This document shows, one piece after another, positions 8,704-17,695 of a stretch of DNA of 64,000 nucleotides (the first letter of the stretch is position 1; each line of letters starts with the position of its first letter). The DNA lies in NCBI RefSeq assembly GCF_016583785.1, contig NZ_NRRU01000007.1:20301-84300 (forward strand). The letters run 5' to 3'. The notes under the pieces were generated by a model. That model was not told the DNA's origin. It saw only the letters and a program-made list of their open reading frames with translations, and searched no databases. The DNA is from Rubrivivax gelatinosus (lineage in GTDB: Bacteria > Pseudomonadota > Gammaproteobacteria > Burkholderiales > Burkholderiaceae_C). The position numbers were made by a program, and so were the translations under genes.

Positions 8704-10716
8704 ATGCCGATGTTCCGCAAGATCCTGATCGCCAACCGCGGCGAGATCGCCTGCCGCGTCGCCGCGACCGCGCGCCGGCTGGGCGTGCGCACGGTCGCGG
8801 TGTATTCCGACGCCGACGCCCAGGCGCGCCACGTCCAGGCCTGCGACGAAGCGGTGGCCATCGGCGGCGCCGCGCCGCGCGACAGCTATCTGCGCTGGCA
8901 GCGCATCCTCGAAGCAGCCCGCGCCAGCGGCGCCGAGGCGGTGCACCCGGGCTATGGTTTCCTGAGCGAGAACGAGGACTTCGCCCAGGCCTGCGCCGAA
9001 GCCGGCCTGGTCTTCATCGGCCCGCCGCCGGCTGCGATCCGCAGCATGGGCAGCAAGTCCGCCGCCAAGGCGCTGATGGCCGAAGCCGGCGTGCCGCTGG
9101 TGCCCGGTTATCACGGCGCCGACAACGACCCGGCGCGCCTGGCGGCCGAGGCGGCGCGCATCGGCTACCCGGTGCTGATCAAGGCCAGCGCCGGCGGCGG
9201 CGGCAAAGGCATGCGCCGCGTCGACCGCGCCGAGGACTTCGCCGCCGCGCTCACCTCCTGCCAGCGCGAGGCCCAGGCCAGCTTCGGCGACGCGCAGGTG
9301 CTGGTCGAGCGCTACGTGCTCAAGCCGCGGCACATCGAGATCCAGGTCTTCGCCGACGGCCACGGCCACTGCATCCACCTCGGCGAACGCGACTGCTCGG
9401 TGCAGCGCCGCCACCAGAAGGTGCTGGAGGAGTCGCCGGCGCCGGGCCTGGGCGCCGCGCGCCGCGCCGAGATGGGTGCGGCCGCGGTCGCCGCGGCCCG
9501 GGCCGTCGGCTACGTCGGCGCCGGCACCGTCGAGTTCATCGCCGAGGAAGTCGGCGACGGCGAGCTGCGTTTTTATTTCATGGAGATGAACACCCGGCTG
9601 CAGGTCGAGCACCCGGTGACCGAGGCCGTGACCGGCCTGGACCTCGTCGAGTGGCAGCTGCGCGTCGCCGCCGGCGAGCCGCTGCCGCTGGCGCAGGCCC
9701 AGGTGCGCCAGCACGGCCATGCGATCGAAGCCCGGCTCTGCGCCGAGAACCCCGAGGCCGGTTTCCTGCCGGCCAGCGGCCGGCTCGTCGTCGCACGCTG
9801 GCCCGAACACGTGGCCTTCCGCCACGACGAGCGCCTGCCGCGTGTCGACGGCGGTTTCGGCGAAGGCGACACGATCACGCCCTGGTACGACTCGATGATC
9901 GCCAAGCTGATCGTCTGGGGCGAAGACCGCGCCCATGCGCTGGCGCGGCTGGACGCCGCGCTGGCGGCGACGCACCTGGTCGGGCCGGCGAACAACGTCG
10001 CCTTCCTGCGCCGCGTCGTCGCCAGCCGCTCCTTCGCCGAGGCCGACCTGGACACCGCGCTGATCGAACGCGAACACGCGGCGCTGTTCGAGGCGCCGCC
10101 GCTGGCGCTGCACTGGGCCGCTGCCGCCGTCGTCGCCGACGCGCTGGCGGCCGAGCAGGCGGCGCAGGACGCCGACCCCTGGTCGCGGCGCGACGGCTGG
10201 CGGCTGCACGGCGGCGCGCGCCGGCGCTTCGAGCTCGAGATCGGCGGCCAGCGCCACGTCGCCCAGGTGCAGCGCCAGCACGGCGGCGAGACCGCGCTCG
10301 AGATCGGCGCGTCGCGCTGGCCGCTGGCCGCGCGTGCACTCGGCGCCGCGCGCCACGAGATCGTGCTCGGCGACGAACGCGTGGTGCTCGCGGTCTACCG
10401 CGACGGCGACAAGCGCGTGGTGTTCGCGCCCGCCGGCAGCGTGCAGATCACGCTGCACGACCCGATCGTGCACGCCGGCGACCATGCCGGCGAAACCGGG
10501 CGCCTGAGCGCGCCCATGCCCGGCAAGCTGGTCGCGCTGCTCGTCGAGGCCGGCCAGGCGGTGCGCCGCGGCCAGCCGCTGGCGGTGATGGAGGCGATGA
10601 AGATGGAGCACACCATCGTCGCGCCGCGCGACGGCGTCGTGCTGGCGCTGCCTTACCGGCCGGGCGACGCGGTCGCCGAAGGGGCCGAGCTGCTGCGGCT
10701 GTCGGGGGACGCGTGA
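8704..10716 (+). CDS. liuD: Methylcrotonyl-CoA carboxylase, biotin-containing (alpha) subunit
   Basis: Carboxylates its own biotin using ATP and bicarbonate, feeding the liuB-encoded transferase. The 670 residues show a biotin carboxylase N-terminus (FRKILIANRGEIACRV), an ATP-grasp glycine loop (KASAGGGGKGMRRV), the EMNTRLQVEHPVTE catalytic segment, and a C-terminal biotinyl domain with EAMKMEH, biotinylated at about K633. Starts at 8704 or 8710 are both possible; the second gives the more usual MFRKIL. Length agrees with methylcrotonyl-CoA carboxylase alpha subunits (about 650-670). It is the last gene of the liuB-led run; a small convergent gene follows at once. Confidence 0.93.
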   Translation: MPMFRKILIANRGEIACRVAATARRLGVRTVAVYSDADAQARHVQACDEAVAIGGAAPRDSYLRWQRILEAARASGAEAVHPGYGFLSENEDFAQACAEAGLVFIGPPPAAIRSMGSKSAAKALMAEAGVPLVPGYHGADNDPARLAAEAARIGYPVLIKASAGGGGKGMRRVDRAEDFAAALTSCQREAQASFGDAQVLVERYVLKPRHIEIQVFADGHGHCIHLGERDCSVQRRHQKVLEESPAPGLGAARRAEMGAAAVAAARAVGYVGAGTVEFIAEEVGDGELRFYFMEMNTRLQVEHPVTEAVTGLDLVEWQLRVAAGEPLPLAQAQVRQHGHAIEARLCAENPEAGFLPASGRLVVARWPEHVAFRHDERLPRVDGGFGEGDTITPWYDSMIAKLIVWGEDRAHALARLDAALAATHLVGPANNVAFLRRVVASRSFAEADLDTALIEREHAALFEAPPLALHWAAAAVVADALAAEQAAQDADPWSRRDGWRLHGGARRRFELEIGGQRHVAQVQRQHGGETALEIGASRWPLAARALGAARHEIVLGDERVVLAVYRDGDKRVVFAPAGSVQITLHDPIVHAGDHAGETGRLSAPMPGKLVALLVEAGQAVRRGQPLAVMEAMKMEHTIVAPRDGVVLALPYRPGDAVAEGAELLRLSGDA

Positions 10717-10717
10717 C

Positions 10718-10975
10718 TCAGCGCTGCGACAGCGGCGCCGGGCCGCGCCCGTGGCCGCGTGCCGGCGCCGCGGGCGGGCCGTCGATCGCGGCCCGGAACT
10801 TCACCGCGAGCACTGCCAGTTCGTGGTCGACGTGGGCGTCGCAGACCAGCAGCACGTCGCGCCGGTACAGCGGGTCGGCGAGCAGGCGGCGGGCGTCGAC
10901 CTCGGTCTCGAGCGTGGCGCCCAGCAGCGCGGCGATGCGCGTGGCCAGGGCTTGCGGCGGTGTCGGGTCGGGCAT
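10718..10975 (-). CDS. Small hypothetical protein
   Basis: An 85-residue product from the ATG at 10975 (MPDPTPPQAL...). A longer form from 11026 would add an Arg-rich 17-residue leader and is less likely. The body is helical and moderately acidic ([25 protein letters not shown]), with a Pro/Arg-rich tail. It resembles no family I recognise. Codon use in this frame is normal for the genome, and the gene fits exactly between the liuD stop and the liuE promoter region, divergent from liuE. It is probably real but of unknown function. Confidence 0.45.
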   Translation of the reverse strand: MPDPTPPQALATRIAALLGATLETEVDARRLLADPLYRRDVLLVCDAHVDHELAVLAVKFRAAIDGPPAAPARGHGRGPAPLSQR

Positions 10976-11073
10976 GGAGTCGGCCGGTGGTGAAGCGGCC
11001 AGTCTGGACACCGGCCGCCGCCGCATCCATCCCTCTGATGATGTCGGATGACGCTCGTTATAGTGGCCGCACG

Positions 11074-11994
11074 ATGAGACCGAAGCACGTCACCCTGGTG
11101 GAAGTCGGCCCGCGTGACGGGCTGCAGAACGAAGCCGCGCCGGTCACAGCCGCCGAGAAGGTCGAACTCGTGCGCCGGCTGCAGGACGCCGGCTGCCGCG
11201 AGATCGAGGTCACCAGCTTCGTCAGCCCGAAGTGGGTGCCGCAGATGGCCGACGCGGCGCAGGTGATGGCCGCGATCGAGCGCCGCCCCGGCGTGCGCTA
11301 CTCGGTGCTGACGCCCAACCTGAAGGGGCTGGAAGCGGCGCTGGCGACCCGCCCCGACGAAGTCGTCGTCTTCGGCGCCGCCAGCGAGGCTTTCAGCCGG
11401 CGCAACATCAACTGCTCGATCGCCGAGAGCATCGAACGTTTCGCCCCGGTGGTCGAGGCGGCGCACGCCGCTGGCGTCAAGGTGCGCGGAGCGGTGTCCT
11501 GCGCGCTCGGCTGCCCGTATCAGGGCGAGGTCACGCCGGACGAGGTCGAACGTGTCGTCGTGCTGATGAAGGCCATCGGCGTCGACCACGTCGGCATCGC
11601 CGACACCATCGGCGTCGGCACGCCGCTGGCGGTGCAGCGGGCGGTCGAACGTGCGCTGAAGCACTACCCGCTGGTGGAGGTCAGCGGCCACTTCCACGAC
11701 ACCTACGGCCAGGCGCTGGCCAACATCCTGGCCTGCCTGGAGCTGGGGCTGCACTGCTTCGACACCAGCGTCGCCGGACTCGGCGGCTGCCCCTACGCCA
11801 AGGGCGCGACCGGCAACGTCGCGACCGAGGACGTGGTCTACATGCTGCACGGCATGGGCATCGAAACCGGGCTCAACCTGGACGCGCTGGTCGACGCCGG
11901 CGCCTACATCTCCGGCGTCATCGGCCGGCCGCCGGCTTCGCGCGCCGCCCGCGCGCTGCTGGCGCGCCGCGCCGCCGCCGCAACCGCCTCATGA
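11074..11994 (+). CDS. liuE: Hydroxymethylglutaryl-CoA lyase
   Basis: Cleaves HMG-CoA to acetoacetate and acetyl-CoA, the last step of leucine degradation. The 306 residues form a DRE-TIM barrel: VEVGPRDGLQNE at the N-terminus, metal-site histidines in SGHFHDTYGQ, and the HMG-CoA lyase signature with the active-site cysteine in GLGGCPYAKGATGN at about C239. The ATG at 11074 is the only sensible start. A TATAGT hexamer lies at 11059-11064, very close to the start, so this gene may have its own promoter with a short leader. The ybaK-like gene overlaps its stop. Confidence 0.93.
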   Translation: MRPKHVTLVEVGPRDGLQNEAAPVTAAEKVELVRRLQDAGCREIEVTSFVSPKWVPQMADAAQVMAAIERRPGVRYSVLTPNLKGLEAALATRPDEVVVFGAASEAFSRRNINCSIAESIERFAPVVEAAHAAGVKVRGAVSCALGCPYQGEVTPDEVERVVVLMKAIGVDHVGIADTIGVGTPLAVQRAVERALKHYPLVEVSGHFHDTYGQALANILACLELGLHCFDTSVAGLGGCPYAKGATGNVATEDVVYMLHGMGIETGLNLDALVDAGAYISGVIGRPPASRAARALLARRAAAATAS

Positions 11995-12488
11995 ACGCCA
12001 AAGACCCCCTGCTCGATCGTCCCGAAGGTTTCCAGCGTGTCACGCGCGTGCTCGCCGAACGTGGCCACCCGCATGCGCCGCTGTGGCTGGAGACACCCGC
12101 ACGCACCTCGGCCGAGGCCGCCGCCGCGCTCGGTGTCGAGGTCGGCCAGATCGCCAAGAGCGTGATCTTCCGCCGCAAGTCCGACGACAGCGCGGTGCTG
12201 GTCGTGACCTCGGGCGACCGCCGCGTCTGCGAAAAAAGTGTCGCCGCGATCGCCGGTGCGCTCGGCCGCGCCGACGCCGACTTCGTCAAGGCGCGCACCG
12301 GCTTTTCGATCGGCGGCGTCGCTCCGGTGGCGCATGCGACGCCGGCCTTCACGCTGATCGACCGCGAGCTGTTCCGCTTCGACGTGATCTGGGCCGCAGC
12401 CGGGCACCCGCACGGTGTGTTCCGGCTGTCGCCGGCCGAGCTCGAGGCGCTGACCGGCGCGCCGGTGGCCGACGTGGTGCAGGCATGA
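11991..12488 (+). CDS. YbaK/EbsC-type aminoacyl-tRNA deacylase domain protein
   Basis: A 165-residue single-domain protein of the YbaK/ProX superfamily, whose members hydrolyse mischarged tRNAs such as Cys- or Ala-tRNA(Pro). The pattern [11 protein letters not shown] near residue 50, [21 protein letters not shown] and [17 protein letters not shown] is characteristic, including the lysine and the GxxP-type loop of the active site. The start overlaps the liuE stop by ATGA. Which mischarged tRNA it acts on cannot be told from sequence. Confidence 0.85.
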   Translation: MNAKDPLLDRPEGFQRVTRVLAERGHPHAPLWLETPARTSAEAAAALGVEVGQIAKSVIFRRKSDDSAVLVVTSGDRRVCEKSVAAIAGALGRADADFVKARTGFSIGGVAPVAHATPAFTLIDRELFRFDVIWAAAGHPHGVFRLSPAELEALTGAPVADVVQA

Positions 12489-12555
12489 GCCCTCAGGACT
12501 TGTCCGGGGCTCATTCCCGCCTGGCGGGACCGGCCGCAGGCCGAAGGGTGCTCCA

Positions 12556-12771
12556 GTGACCACTCGCCCGGCCGCCGGCGTGCCCTCGCCCTGCATCGAC
12601 GTCTGCCGCATGGACGCGGCCAGCGGCTGGTGCGAAGGCTGTCTGCGCACCCTGGGCGAGATCGCCGCCTGGTCGACGCTGCCCGACGAGGGCCGGCGCG
12701 AGGTGCTGGCGCGCATCGCCGAACGCCGCATCGAATGGGCGCGGCGCCAGCCGCCGGCGCCGCAGCGATGA
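12556..12771 (+). CDS. DUF1289 protein (small cysteine-rich)
   Basis: A 71-residue protein with the DUF1289 arrangement of four cysteines: PCIDVCRMD, then [15 protein letters not shown], which suggests metal or Fe-S binding. The helical tail ends in Arg residues. A GTG start at 12556 gives the usual short N-terminus before the first cysteine pair. The next gene begins inside its last codons, so the two are coupled. The function of the family is unknown. Confidence 0.8.
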   Translation: MTTRPAAGVPSPCIDVCRMDAASGWCEGCLRTLGEIAAWSTLPDEGRREVLARIAERRIEWARRQPPAPQR

Positions 12772-13337
12772 AGCCGCTGGTCTTCTGGTTCGATGCCGTC
12801 TCGCCTTACGCCTACCTCGCGTTCGAGCGCCTGCCCGACGCGCTCGAAGGCCTGGACGTCGCGGTCGAATACCGCCCGGTGCTGCTGGGCGGGCTGCTGA
12901 AACACTGGGGCCAGAAAGCGCCGGTGGAAGTCGCGCCCAAACGCGACTGGATCTACCGCCAGACACGCTGGCTGGCGGCGCAGCAGGGCCTGCCGTTCGA
13001 GCTGCCGTCGCCGCACCCGTTCAGCTCGCTGGCGCTGCTGCGCCTGGTGCTGGCCTGCGGGCCGAACCGCCGCGTCGTCGAGGCCGTGCTGCGCCACGTC
13101 TGGGCCGAAGGCGGCGACCCGAACGATCCCGAGCGGCTGGCGGCGCTGACGGCGGCGCTCGCGCCGGCGCTGGACCCGGCCGGCGAAGCGGTGAAAACCG
13201 CCCTGCGCCGTCACACCGACGAGGCGGCCGCACGCGGCGTCTTCGGCGTGCCGACGGTCGAATTCGACGGCGAACTGTTCTGGGGCCTGGACGCGCTGCC
13301 GATGCTGGCCGACCGGCTGCACGGCGCCACCCGCTGA
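12768..13337 (+). CDS. 2-hydroxychromene-2-carboxylate isomerase (DsbA-like thioredoxin fold)
   Basis: A 189-residue protein of the HCCA isomerase/kappa-class GST family. It opens with [17 protein letters not shown], where the serine of SPYAY replaces the DsbA active-site cysteine and binds glutathione. [14 protein letters not shown] is in the middle and the late cis-proline loop is [12 protein letters not shown]. Members isomerise aromatic catabolites or act as general glutathione enzymes; no naphthalene-type pathway is nearby, so the substrate is open. The start overlaps the DUF1289 stop. Confidence 0.8.
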   Translation: MKPLVFWFDAVSPYAYLAFERLPDALEGLDVAVEYRPVLLGGLLKHWGQKAPVEVAPKRDWIYRQTRWLAAQQGLPFELPSPHPFSSLALLRLVLACGPNRRVVEAVLRHVWAEGGDPNDPERLAALTAALAPALDPAGEAVKTALRRHTDEAAARGVFGVPTVEFDGELFWGLDALPMLADRLHGATR

Positions 13338-13463
13338 ACCTCGGGTGAGCCCTTAAGCCGCGGTTGACCGCGGTTGCCAGCGCGCTCGGGACTATCCCTG
13401 ATAGGGCAAATCGGGGGGCCGGCAGAGCCGGCGGCAGCGTTCTTAGGAGGAGCGGCCGCGTTT

Positions 13464-13522
13464 GTAAGCGCAGGTTCAGTTCCCCGTCAGCCCCTGTTGG
13501 CATTGCGTCAGAAGGCGGTCAG
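13464..13522. promoter_or_regulatory. Shared promoter block before yjcH-actP
   Basis: Contains GTTCAGTTC (13474-13482) and three GTCAG sites, the last two in GCGTCAGAAGGCGGTCAG (13505-13522) exactly 11 bases apart. An almost identical block precedes the MHS transporter gene at 21175-21212: 17 of 18 bases match in the second part and 21 of 27 in the first. This suggests binding sites for one activator that turns on both carboxylate transporters. A separate palindrome, CTATC-CCT-GATAG, lies at 13392-13404. Confidence 0.55.
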
Positions 13523-13572
13523 TCCGCGCCTGAACCATGGGCTCCAAGTCCTCAAATACCGGAGACAAAACC

Positions 13573-13881
13573 ATGGACGCAGAACTCGCACGGCGTATCG
13601 CGAGCCACCCGAAGTACCAGGAACTGAAGTCCAAGCGCTCCAGCTTCGGCTGGTGGCTGACGGCGGCGATGATGGTCGTCTACTACGGCTTCATCACGCT
13701 CGTCGCCTTCGACAAGCAGTTCCTCGCCCAGCGCCTGGGCGACGGGGTGATGACGATCGGCATCCCGATCGGTTTCGGCGTCATCGTCTTCACGATCGTG
13801 ATCACCGCGATCTACGTGCGTCGTGCCAACAGCAGCTACGACGACCTCTCGGAAGAAATCGCCAAGGCGGTGCTGAAATGA
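13573..13881 (+). CDS. yjcH: DUF485 small membrane protein (YjcH)
   Basis: A 102-residue protein with two membrane helices (residues about 25-45 and 58-80) and the DUF485 signature: a HPKYQELKSKRSSFGWWL opening and a short cytoplasmic C-terminus. It is the usual small partner of ActP-type solute:sodium symporters, encoded next. GGAGA at 13561-13565 gives the start at 13573. A 53-base interspersed repeat begins at its stop codon and separates it from actP, which may tune expression of the two genes. Confidence 0.88.
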   Translation: MDAELARRIASHPKYQELKSKRSSFGWWLTAAMMVVYYGFITLVAFDKQFLAQRLGDGVMTIGIPIGFGVIVFTIVITAIYVRRANSSYDDLSEEIAKAVLK

Positions 13882-13882
13882 C

Positions 13883-13935
13883 CCACCCCCGCAGCGCCTT
13901 CGGCGCTCCCCCTCAAGGGGGCGCCGCCAGCGGCC
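13883..13935. repeat. 53-bp interspersed palindromic repeat, copy 1
   Basis: GC-rich element containing AGCGCCTTCGGCGCT and CCCCCTCAAGGGGG palindromes. It matches 48049-48101 in reverse orientation at 52 of 53 bases, with weaker similarity for about 30 more bases. It lies between yjcH and actP. Confidence 0.85.
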
Positions 13936-14019
13936 GGGCGGAGCCCGTCCGCGGCGTCCGCTTGATGCTCCAGATTCATGCAAAAGAAGTGGCGTTTGGC
14001 GCCATCGAGGGCTGACACG

Positions 14020-15753
14020 ATGCGTTCAACCTCCCTCTCCACCCATCTGCGCCGCCTGCTGACGCTGGCCGCGCTCGGCGGCGTCTCGTTCGCGGCCTGG
14101 TCCGCCGGTGCCGACCTCGGTCAGGCGCAGAAGCAGGCGACCAACTGGACCGCCATCGGCATGTTCGGGCTGTTCGTCGTCGGCACGCTGTTCATCACCA
14201 AGTGGGCCGCGGCACGAACCAAGAGCGCGTCCGACTTCTACACCGCCGGCGGCGGCATCACCGGTTTCCAGAACGGCCTGGCGATCGCCGGCGACTACAT
14301 GTCGGCGGCGTCCTTCCTCGGCATCTCGGCCGCGGTGATGGCCTCGGGCTTCGACGGCCTGATCTACTCGATCGGCTTCCTGGTCGGCTGGCCCGTCATC
14401 ACCTTCCTGATGGCCGAACGCCTGCGCAACCTGGGCAAGTTCACCTTCGCCGACGTCGCCGCGTTCCGCTTCGAGCAGACCCCGGTGCGTGTATTCGCGG
14501 CCTCGGGCACGCTGGTCGTCGTCGCTTTCTACCTGATCGCGCAGATGGTCGGCGCCGGCCAGCTGATCAAGCTGCTGTTCGGGCTGGAGTACTGGATCGC
14601 GGTCGTCATCGTCGGCGCGCTGATGATGGTCTACGTGCTCTTCGGCGGCATGACGGCCACCACCTGGGTGCAGATCATCAAGGCCTGCCTGCTGCTCGGC
14701 GGCGCGTCCTTCATGGCCTTCATGGTGATGCTGCACTTCGGCTTCTCGCCCGAGGCGATGTTCGCCGAGGCGGTGCGCATCAAGGCCGAGATCGCGACCA
14801 AGGGCGGCAAGACGCCGGAGGAGGCGGCGGTGCTGGGGCAGTCCATCATGGGCCCGGGCACCTTCGTCAAGGACCCGATCTCGGCGATCAGCTTCGGCAT
14901 GGCGCTGATGTTCGGCACCGCCGGCCTGCCGCACATCCTGATGCGCTTCTTCACCGTGCCCAACGCCAAGGAAGCGCGCAAGTCGGTGATGTGGGCCACC
15001 GGCTGGATCGGCTACTTCTACCTGCTGACCTTCATCATCGGCTTCGGCGCGATCACCTTCGTGCTGACCAACCCCGGCTTCCTCGACGCCAAGGGCGGGC
15101 TGCTGGGCGGCAACAACATGGCCGCGGTGCACCTGGCCAACGCGGTCGGCGGCAACGTCTTCCTCGGCTTCATCTCGGCGGTGGCCTTCGCGACCATCCT
15201 CGCGGTCGTCGCCGGGCTGACGCTGTCGGGCGCGTCGGCGGTCTCGCACGACCTGTTCGCCACCGTCATCAAGAAGGGCAAGGCCGACAGCGCCGCCGAA
15301 CTGAAGGTCTCGCGCATCACGACGGTCTGCCTGGGCATCGTCGCCGTCGTGCTGGGCATCGCGTTCGAGAAGCAGAACATCGCCTTCATGGTCTCGCTGG
15401 CCTTCGCGATCGCGGCCTCGGCCAACTTCCCGGTGCTCTTCATGAGCGTGCTGTGGAAGGACTGCACGACCAAGGGCGCGGTGATCGGCGGTTTCCTCGG
15501 CCTGATCTCCTCGGTCGGCCTGACCATCGTCTCGCCCTCGGTCTGGGAAGCGACGCTGGGCAACCCCAAGGGCTCGGCGCTGTTCCCGTACACCAGCCCG
15601 GCGCTGTTCTCGATGACGATCGGCTTCGTCGGCATCTGGCTGTTCTCGGTGCTCGACAAGAGCGCTCGCGCCAAGGTCGACCGCGCCGGTTTCCTCGCCC
15701 AGCAGGTGCGTTCCGAGACCGGCATTGGCGCTTCGTCGGCCAGCGGCCACTGA
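14020..15753 (+). CDS. actP: ActP-type sodium:solute symporter (acetate/monocarboxylate permease)
   Basis: Inner-membrane sodium:solute symporter of 577 residues that imports acetate, pyruvate or similar short carboxylates. It shows a signal-like first helix, then about 13 membrane helices with SSS-family landmarks: [47 protein letters not shown] and [16 protein letters not shown]. The ATG at 14020 gives a cleavable-looking N-terminus as in ActP; an in-frame ATG at 13978 lies within the preceding leader. It is co-directional with yjcH, with the repeat between. Downstream genes for a CBS protein, a response regulator and a kinase-exonuclease follow in the same direction. Confidence 0.92.
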   Translation: MRSTSLSTHLRRLLTLAALGGVSFAAWSAGADLGQAQKQATNWTAIGMFGLFVVGTLFITKWAAARTKSASDFYTAGGGITGFQNGLAIAGDYMSAASFLGISAAVMASGFDGLIYSIGFLVGWPVITFLMAERLRNLGKFTFADVAAFRFEQTPVRVFAASGTLVVVAFYLIAQMVGAGQLIKLLFGLEYWIAVVIVGALMMVYVLFGGMTATTWVQIIKACLLLGGASFMAFMVMLHFGFSPEAMFAEAVRIKAEIATKGGKTPEEAAVLGQSIMGPGTFVKDPISAISFGMALMFGTAGLPHILMRFFTVPNAKEARKSVMWATGWIGYFYLLTFIIGFGAITFVLTNPGFLDAKGGLLGGNNMAAVHLANAVGGNVFLGFISAVAFATILAVVAGLTLSGASAVSHDLFATVIKKGKADSAAELKVSRITTVCLGIVAVVLGIAFEKQNIAFMVSLAFAIAASANFPVLFMSVLWKDCTTKGAVIGGFLGLISSVGLTIVSPSVWEATLGNPKGSALFPYTSPALFSMTIGFVGIWLFSVLDKSARAKVDRAGFLAQQVRSETGIGASSASGH

Positions 15754-15771
15754 AGCGCGGGGCCCGCACCC

Positions 15772-17187
15772 GTGTCCGACCCCCGGCAGGAGCTGCTGTC
15801 GCTGGTCACCGCGCGGGTGCGCGACGCCTACGTGCGCAAGCCCTACACGGTGGACGGCGGCACCGACCTGGTGTCGCTGTGCCGCCAGCTCGCCGAACGC
15901 GGGCTGACGCACGCGCTGGTGCAGGACGGCGAGCGCCTGGGCATCTTCACCACCACCGACCTGCGCGACGCGCTGCTGCGGCCCGAACCGCCGGCGGCGC
16001 TGGCGGTGCGCGAGGTGGCGCGTTTTCCGGTGCTCGACGTCCAGGCCGACGCCGAGGTCTTCGAGGCCTTGTGGCTGATGGTCAAACACCGCGTGCACCG
16101 GCTGCTGGTGCGCGACGGCGAACGCATCGTCGGCCTGCTCGGCCAGCTCGACCTGGTGAGCTTCGTCGCCAACCACTCGCACCTGGCGGCGCTGCAGATC
16201 GACGACGCGGCCTCGGTCGAGGAGCTGCGCGCCGCGGCGCTGCAGATCGACCGCATGATCGCGCTCTTCGCCGCCAGCGGCGTGCACGTCGAGCGCATCG
16301 CGCACCTGGTGGGCGAGCTGCACGCGCGGCTGTTCCAGCGCCTGTGGTCGCTGGTCGCGCCGGCCGAGCTGGTGGCCAACAGCTGCCTGCTGGTGATGGG
16401 CAGCGAAGGCCGCGGCGAACAGGTGCTGAAGACCGACCAGGACAACGCGCTGATCCTGCGCGACGGCTTCGAGCACCCCGACACCGAAGCCGCGGCGCAG
16501 CGTTTCAGCGCCGCGCTGGCCGACTTCGGCTACCCGCCCTGTCCGGGCGAGATCATGGTCACGAATCCGCTGTGGCGGCGCCCGGTGGCCGCCTGGCGCG
16601 AGCAGCTGCGCGAATGGGTGATGGGCCACGACGCCGACGGGCCGATGCGGCTGGCGATCTTCTGCGACGCGGTCGCGGTCGCCGGCGATGCCGCGCTGCT
16701 CGACGGCCTGGTCGAGCACCTGGGCCGGCTGTTCGGCGACCACGACGCCTACCTGGCCCGTTTTGCCGCCGCCGCCGAGCAGTTCCAGGAGCCGCACCAC
16801 TGGCTGGGCTGGTTGCCCGGCCGGCGTGACGACCAGGCGCTGGACCTGAAGAAGCAGGGCCTGTTCCCCATCGTGCAGGGCGTGCGTGCACTCGCGCTGC
16901 AGCACCATGTGCGTGCCACCGGCACCGTCGCGCGGCTGCAGGCCCTGGTGGCGGCCGGTGGCCTGGACGCGACGCTGGCGCGCGACCTGCAGGACGCGTT
17001 GCACCTGCTGATGACGCTGCGCCTGCAGCACCAGCTGCAGGCACTGGCTGCCGGCCAGCCCGCCGGCAACGAGGTGCAGCCGGCGGCGCTGGGCCTGCTC
17101 GAACGCGAGCCGCTGCGCGACTCGCTGGCGGTGGTCAAGCGCCTGCGCGCCTTCCTGCGCCAGCACTTCCGTTACGACAAGCTCTGA
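15772..17187 (+). CDS. CBS-pair / DUF294 nucleotidyltransferase-like protein
   Basis: A 471-residue soluble protein. Two CBS motifs cover about residues 15-130. The DUF294 domain follows, with the nucleotidyltransferase pattern GSEGRGEQ and TDQDNALI at about residues 210-226, then the DUF294 C-terminal substrate-binding-like domain. Relatives often carry a cyclic-nucleotide domain in front of the CBS pair; here it is absent. GlnD/GlnE-like transfer of a nucleotide to a protein is possible but unproven. The GTG start is 18 bases after actP. Relatives of this gene are often found beside actP and an exonuclease gene in proteobacteria. Confidence 0.8.
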   Translation: MSDPRQELLSLVTARVRDAYVRKPYTVDGGTDLVSLCRQLAERGLTHALVQDGERLGIFTTTDLRDALLRPEPPAALAVREVARFPVLDVQADAEVFEALWLMVKHRVHRLLVRDGERIVGLLGQLDLVSFVANHSHLAALQIDDAASVEELRAAALQIDRMIALFAASGVHVERIAHLVGELHARLFQRLWSLVAPAELVANSCLLVMGSEGRGEQVLKTDQDNALILRDGFEHPDTEAAAQRFSAALADFGYPPCPGEIMVTNPLWRRPVAAWREQLREWVMGHDADGPMRLAIFCDAVAVAGDAALLDGLVEHLGRLFGDHDAYLARFAAAAEQFQEPHHWLGWLPGRRDDQALDLKKQGLFPIVQGVRALALQHHVRATGTVARLQALVAAGGLDATLARDLQDALHLLMTLRLQHQLQALAAGQPAGNEVQPAALGLLEREPLRDSLAVVKRLRAFLRQHFRYDKL

Positions 17188-17329
17188 GGGTGGTGCCGAC
17201 ACACTGCACGTTGCGGTGCGCGGGTTCGCCGCGACTGGCGCCGCGCGGCGCGATGCCCGAGCATCGCGGCGGGCGCCGCGCCGACGCGCCCGGCGGCCAC
17301 CCGCGGCCGACCCGAGCCGAGGAGACGAC

Positions 17330-17695
17330 ATGACCAAGACCGTGCTGGTCGCCGATGCCGAACCCAACAGCGTCATCCCGCTCGAATGCCTGCTGCGGCG
17401 CGAAGGCTGGCGTGTGCTCGTCGCGCACGATGGCGACGAGGCGCTGGGCACCGCGCGCCGCGAACACCCGGACCTGCTGCTGCTGGACGTGCTGATGCCG
17501 CGGCGCAGCGGTTTCGAGGTGCTGCAGACGCTGCGTGCCGACGCCGAGCTCGCCGCCACCAAGGTCGTCTTCCTCAGCGCGCGCTGCCGCGACACCGACG
17601 TCGCCCAGGGCATGGGCCTGGGCGCCGACGCTTTCGTCGCCAAACCCTTCTCGACCCGCGAGCTGGCCGCGCGCGTGCGTGCGCTGCTGGCATGA
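17330..17695 (+). CDS. Single-domain response regulator
   Basis: A 121-residue receiver domain with no output domain. The phospho-acceptor is D53 in LLLLDVLMPRRSG, the acidic site is D9 and E11, S83 is the switch residue, and K105 is in VAKPFS. AGGAGA (17319-17324) supports the ATG at 17330. The stop overlaps the start of the kinase-exonuclease gene, so the two are translationally coupled. It would act by protein contact, like CheY or Spo0F. Its natural partner, the next gene, seems to lack a phosphorylatable histidine, so phosphate may come from elsewhere. Confidence 0.9.
   Translation: MTKTVLVADAEPNSVIPLECLLRREGWRVLVAHDGDEALGTARREHPDLLLLDVLMPRRSGFEVLQTLRADAELAATKVVFLSARCRDTDVAQGMGLGADAFVAKPFSTRELAARVRALLA

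Noticed and set aside
12489..12555. Short GC hairpin CCCGCCTGGCGGGA in the ybaK-DUF1289 gap
   Set aside because: Only a 5-bp stem and no T-run, inside what looks like one transcription unit; not called as a terminator.
13971..14019. An upstream in-frame start for actP at 13978
   Set aside because: It would add a charged, non-conserved leader before the signal-like helix; 14020 fits the family better.
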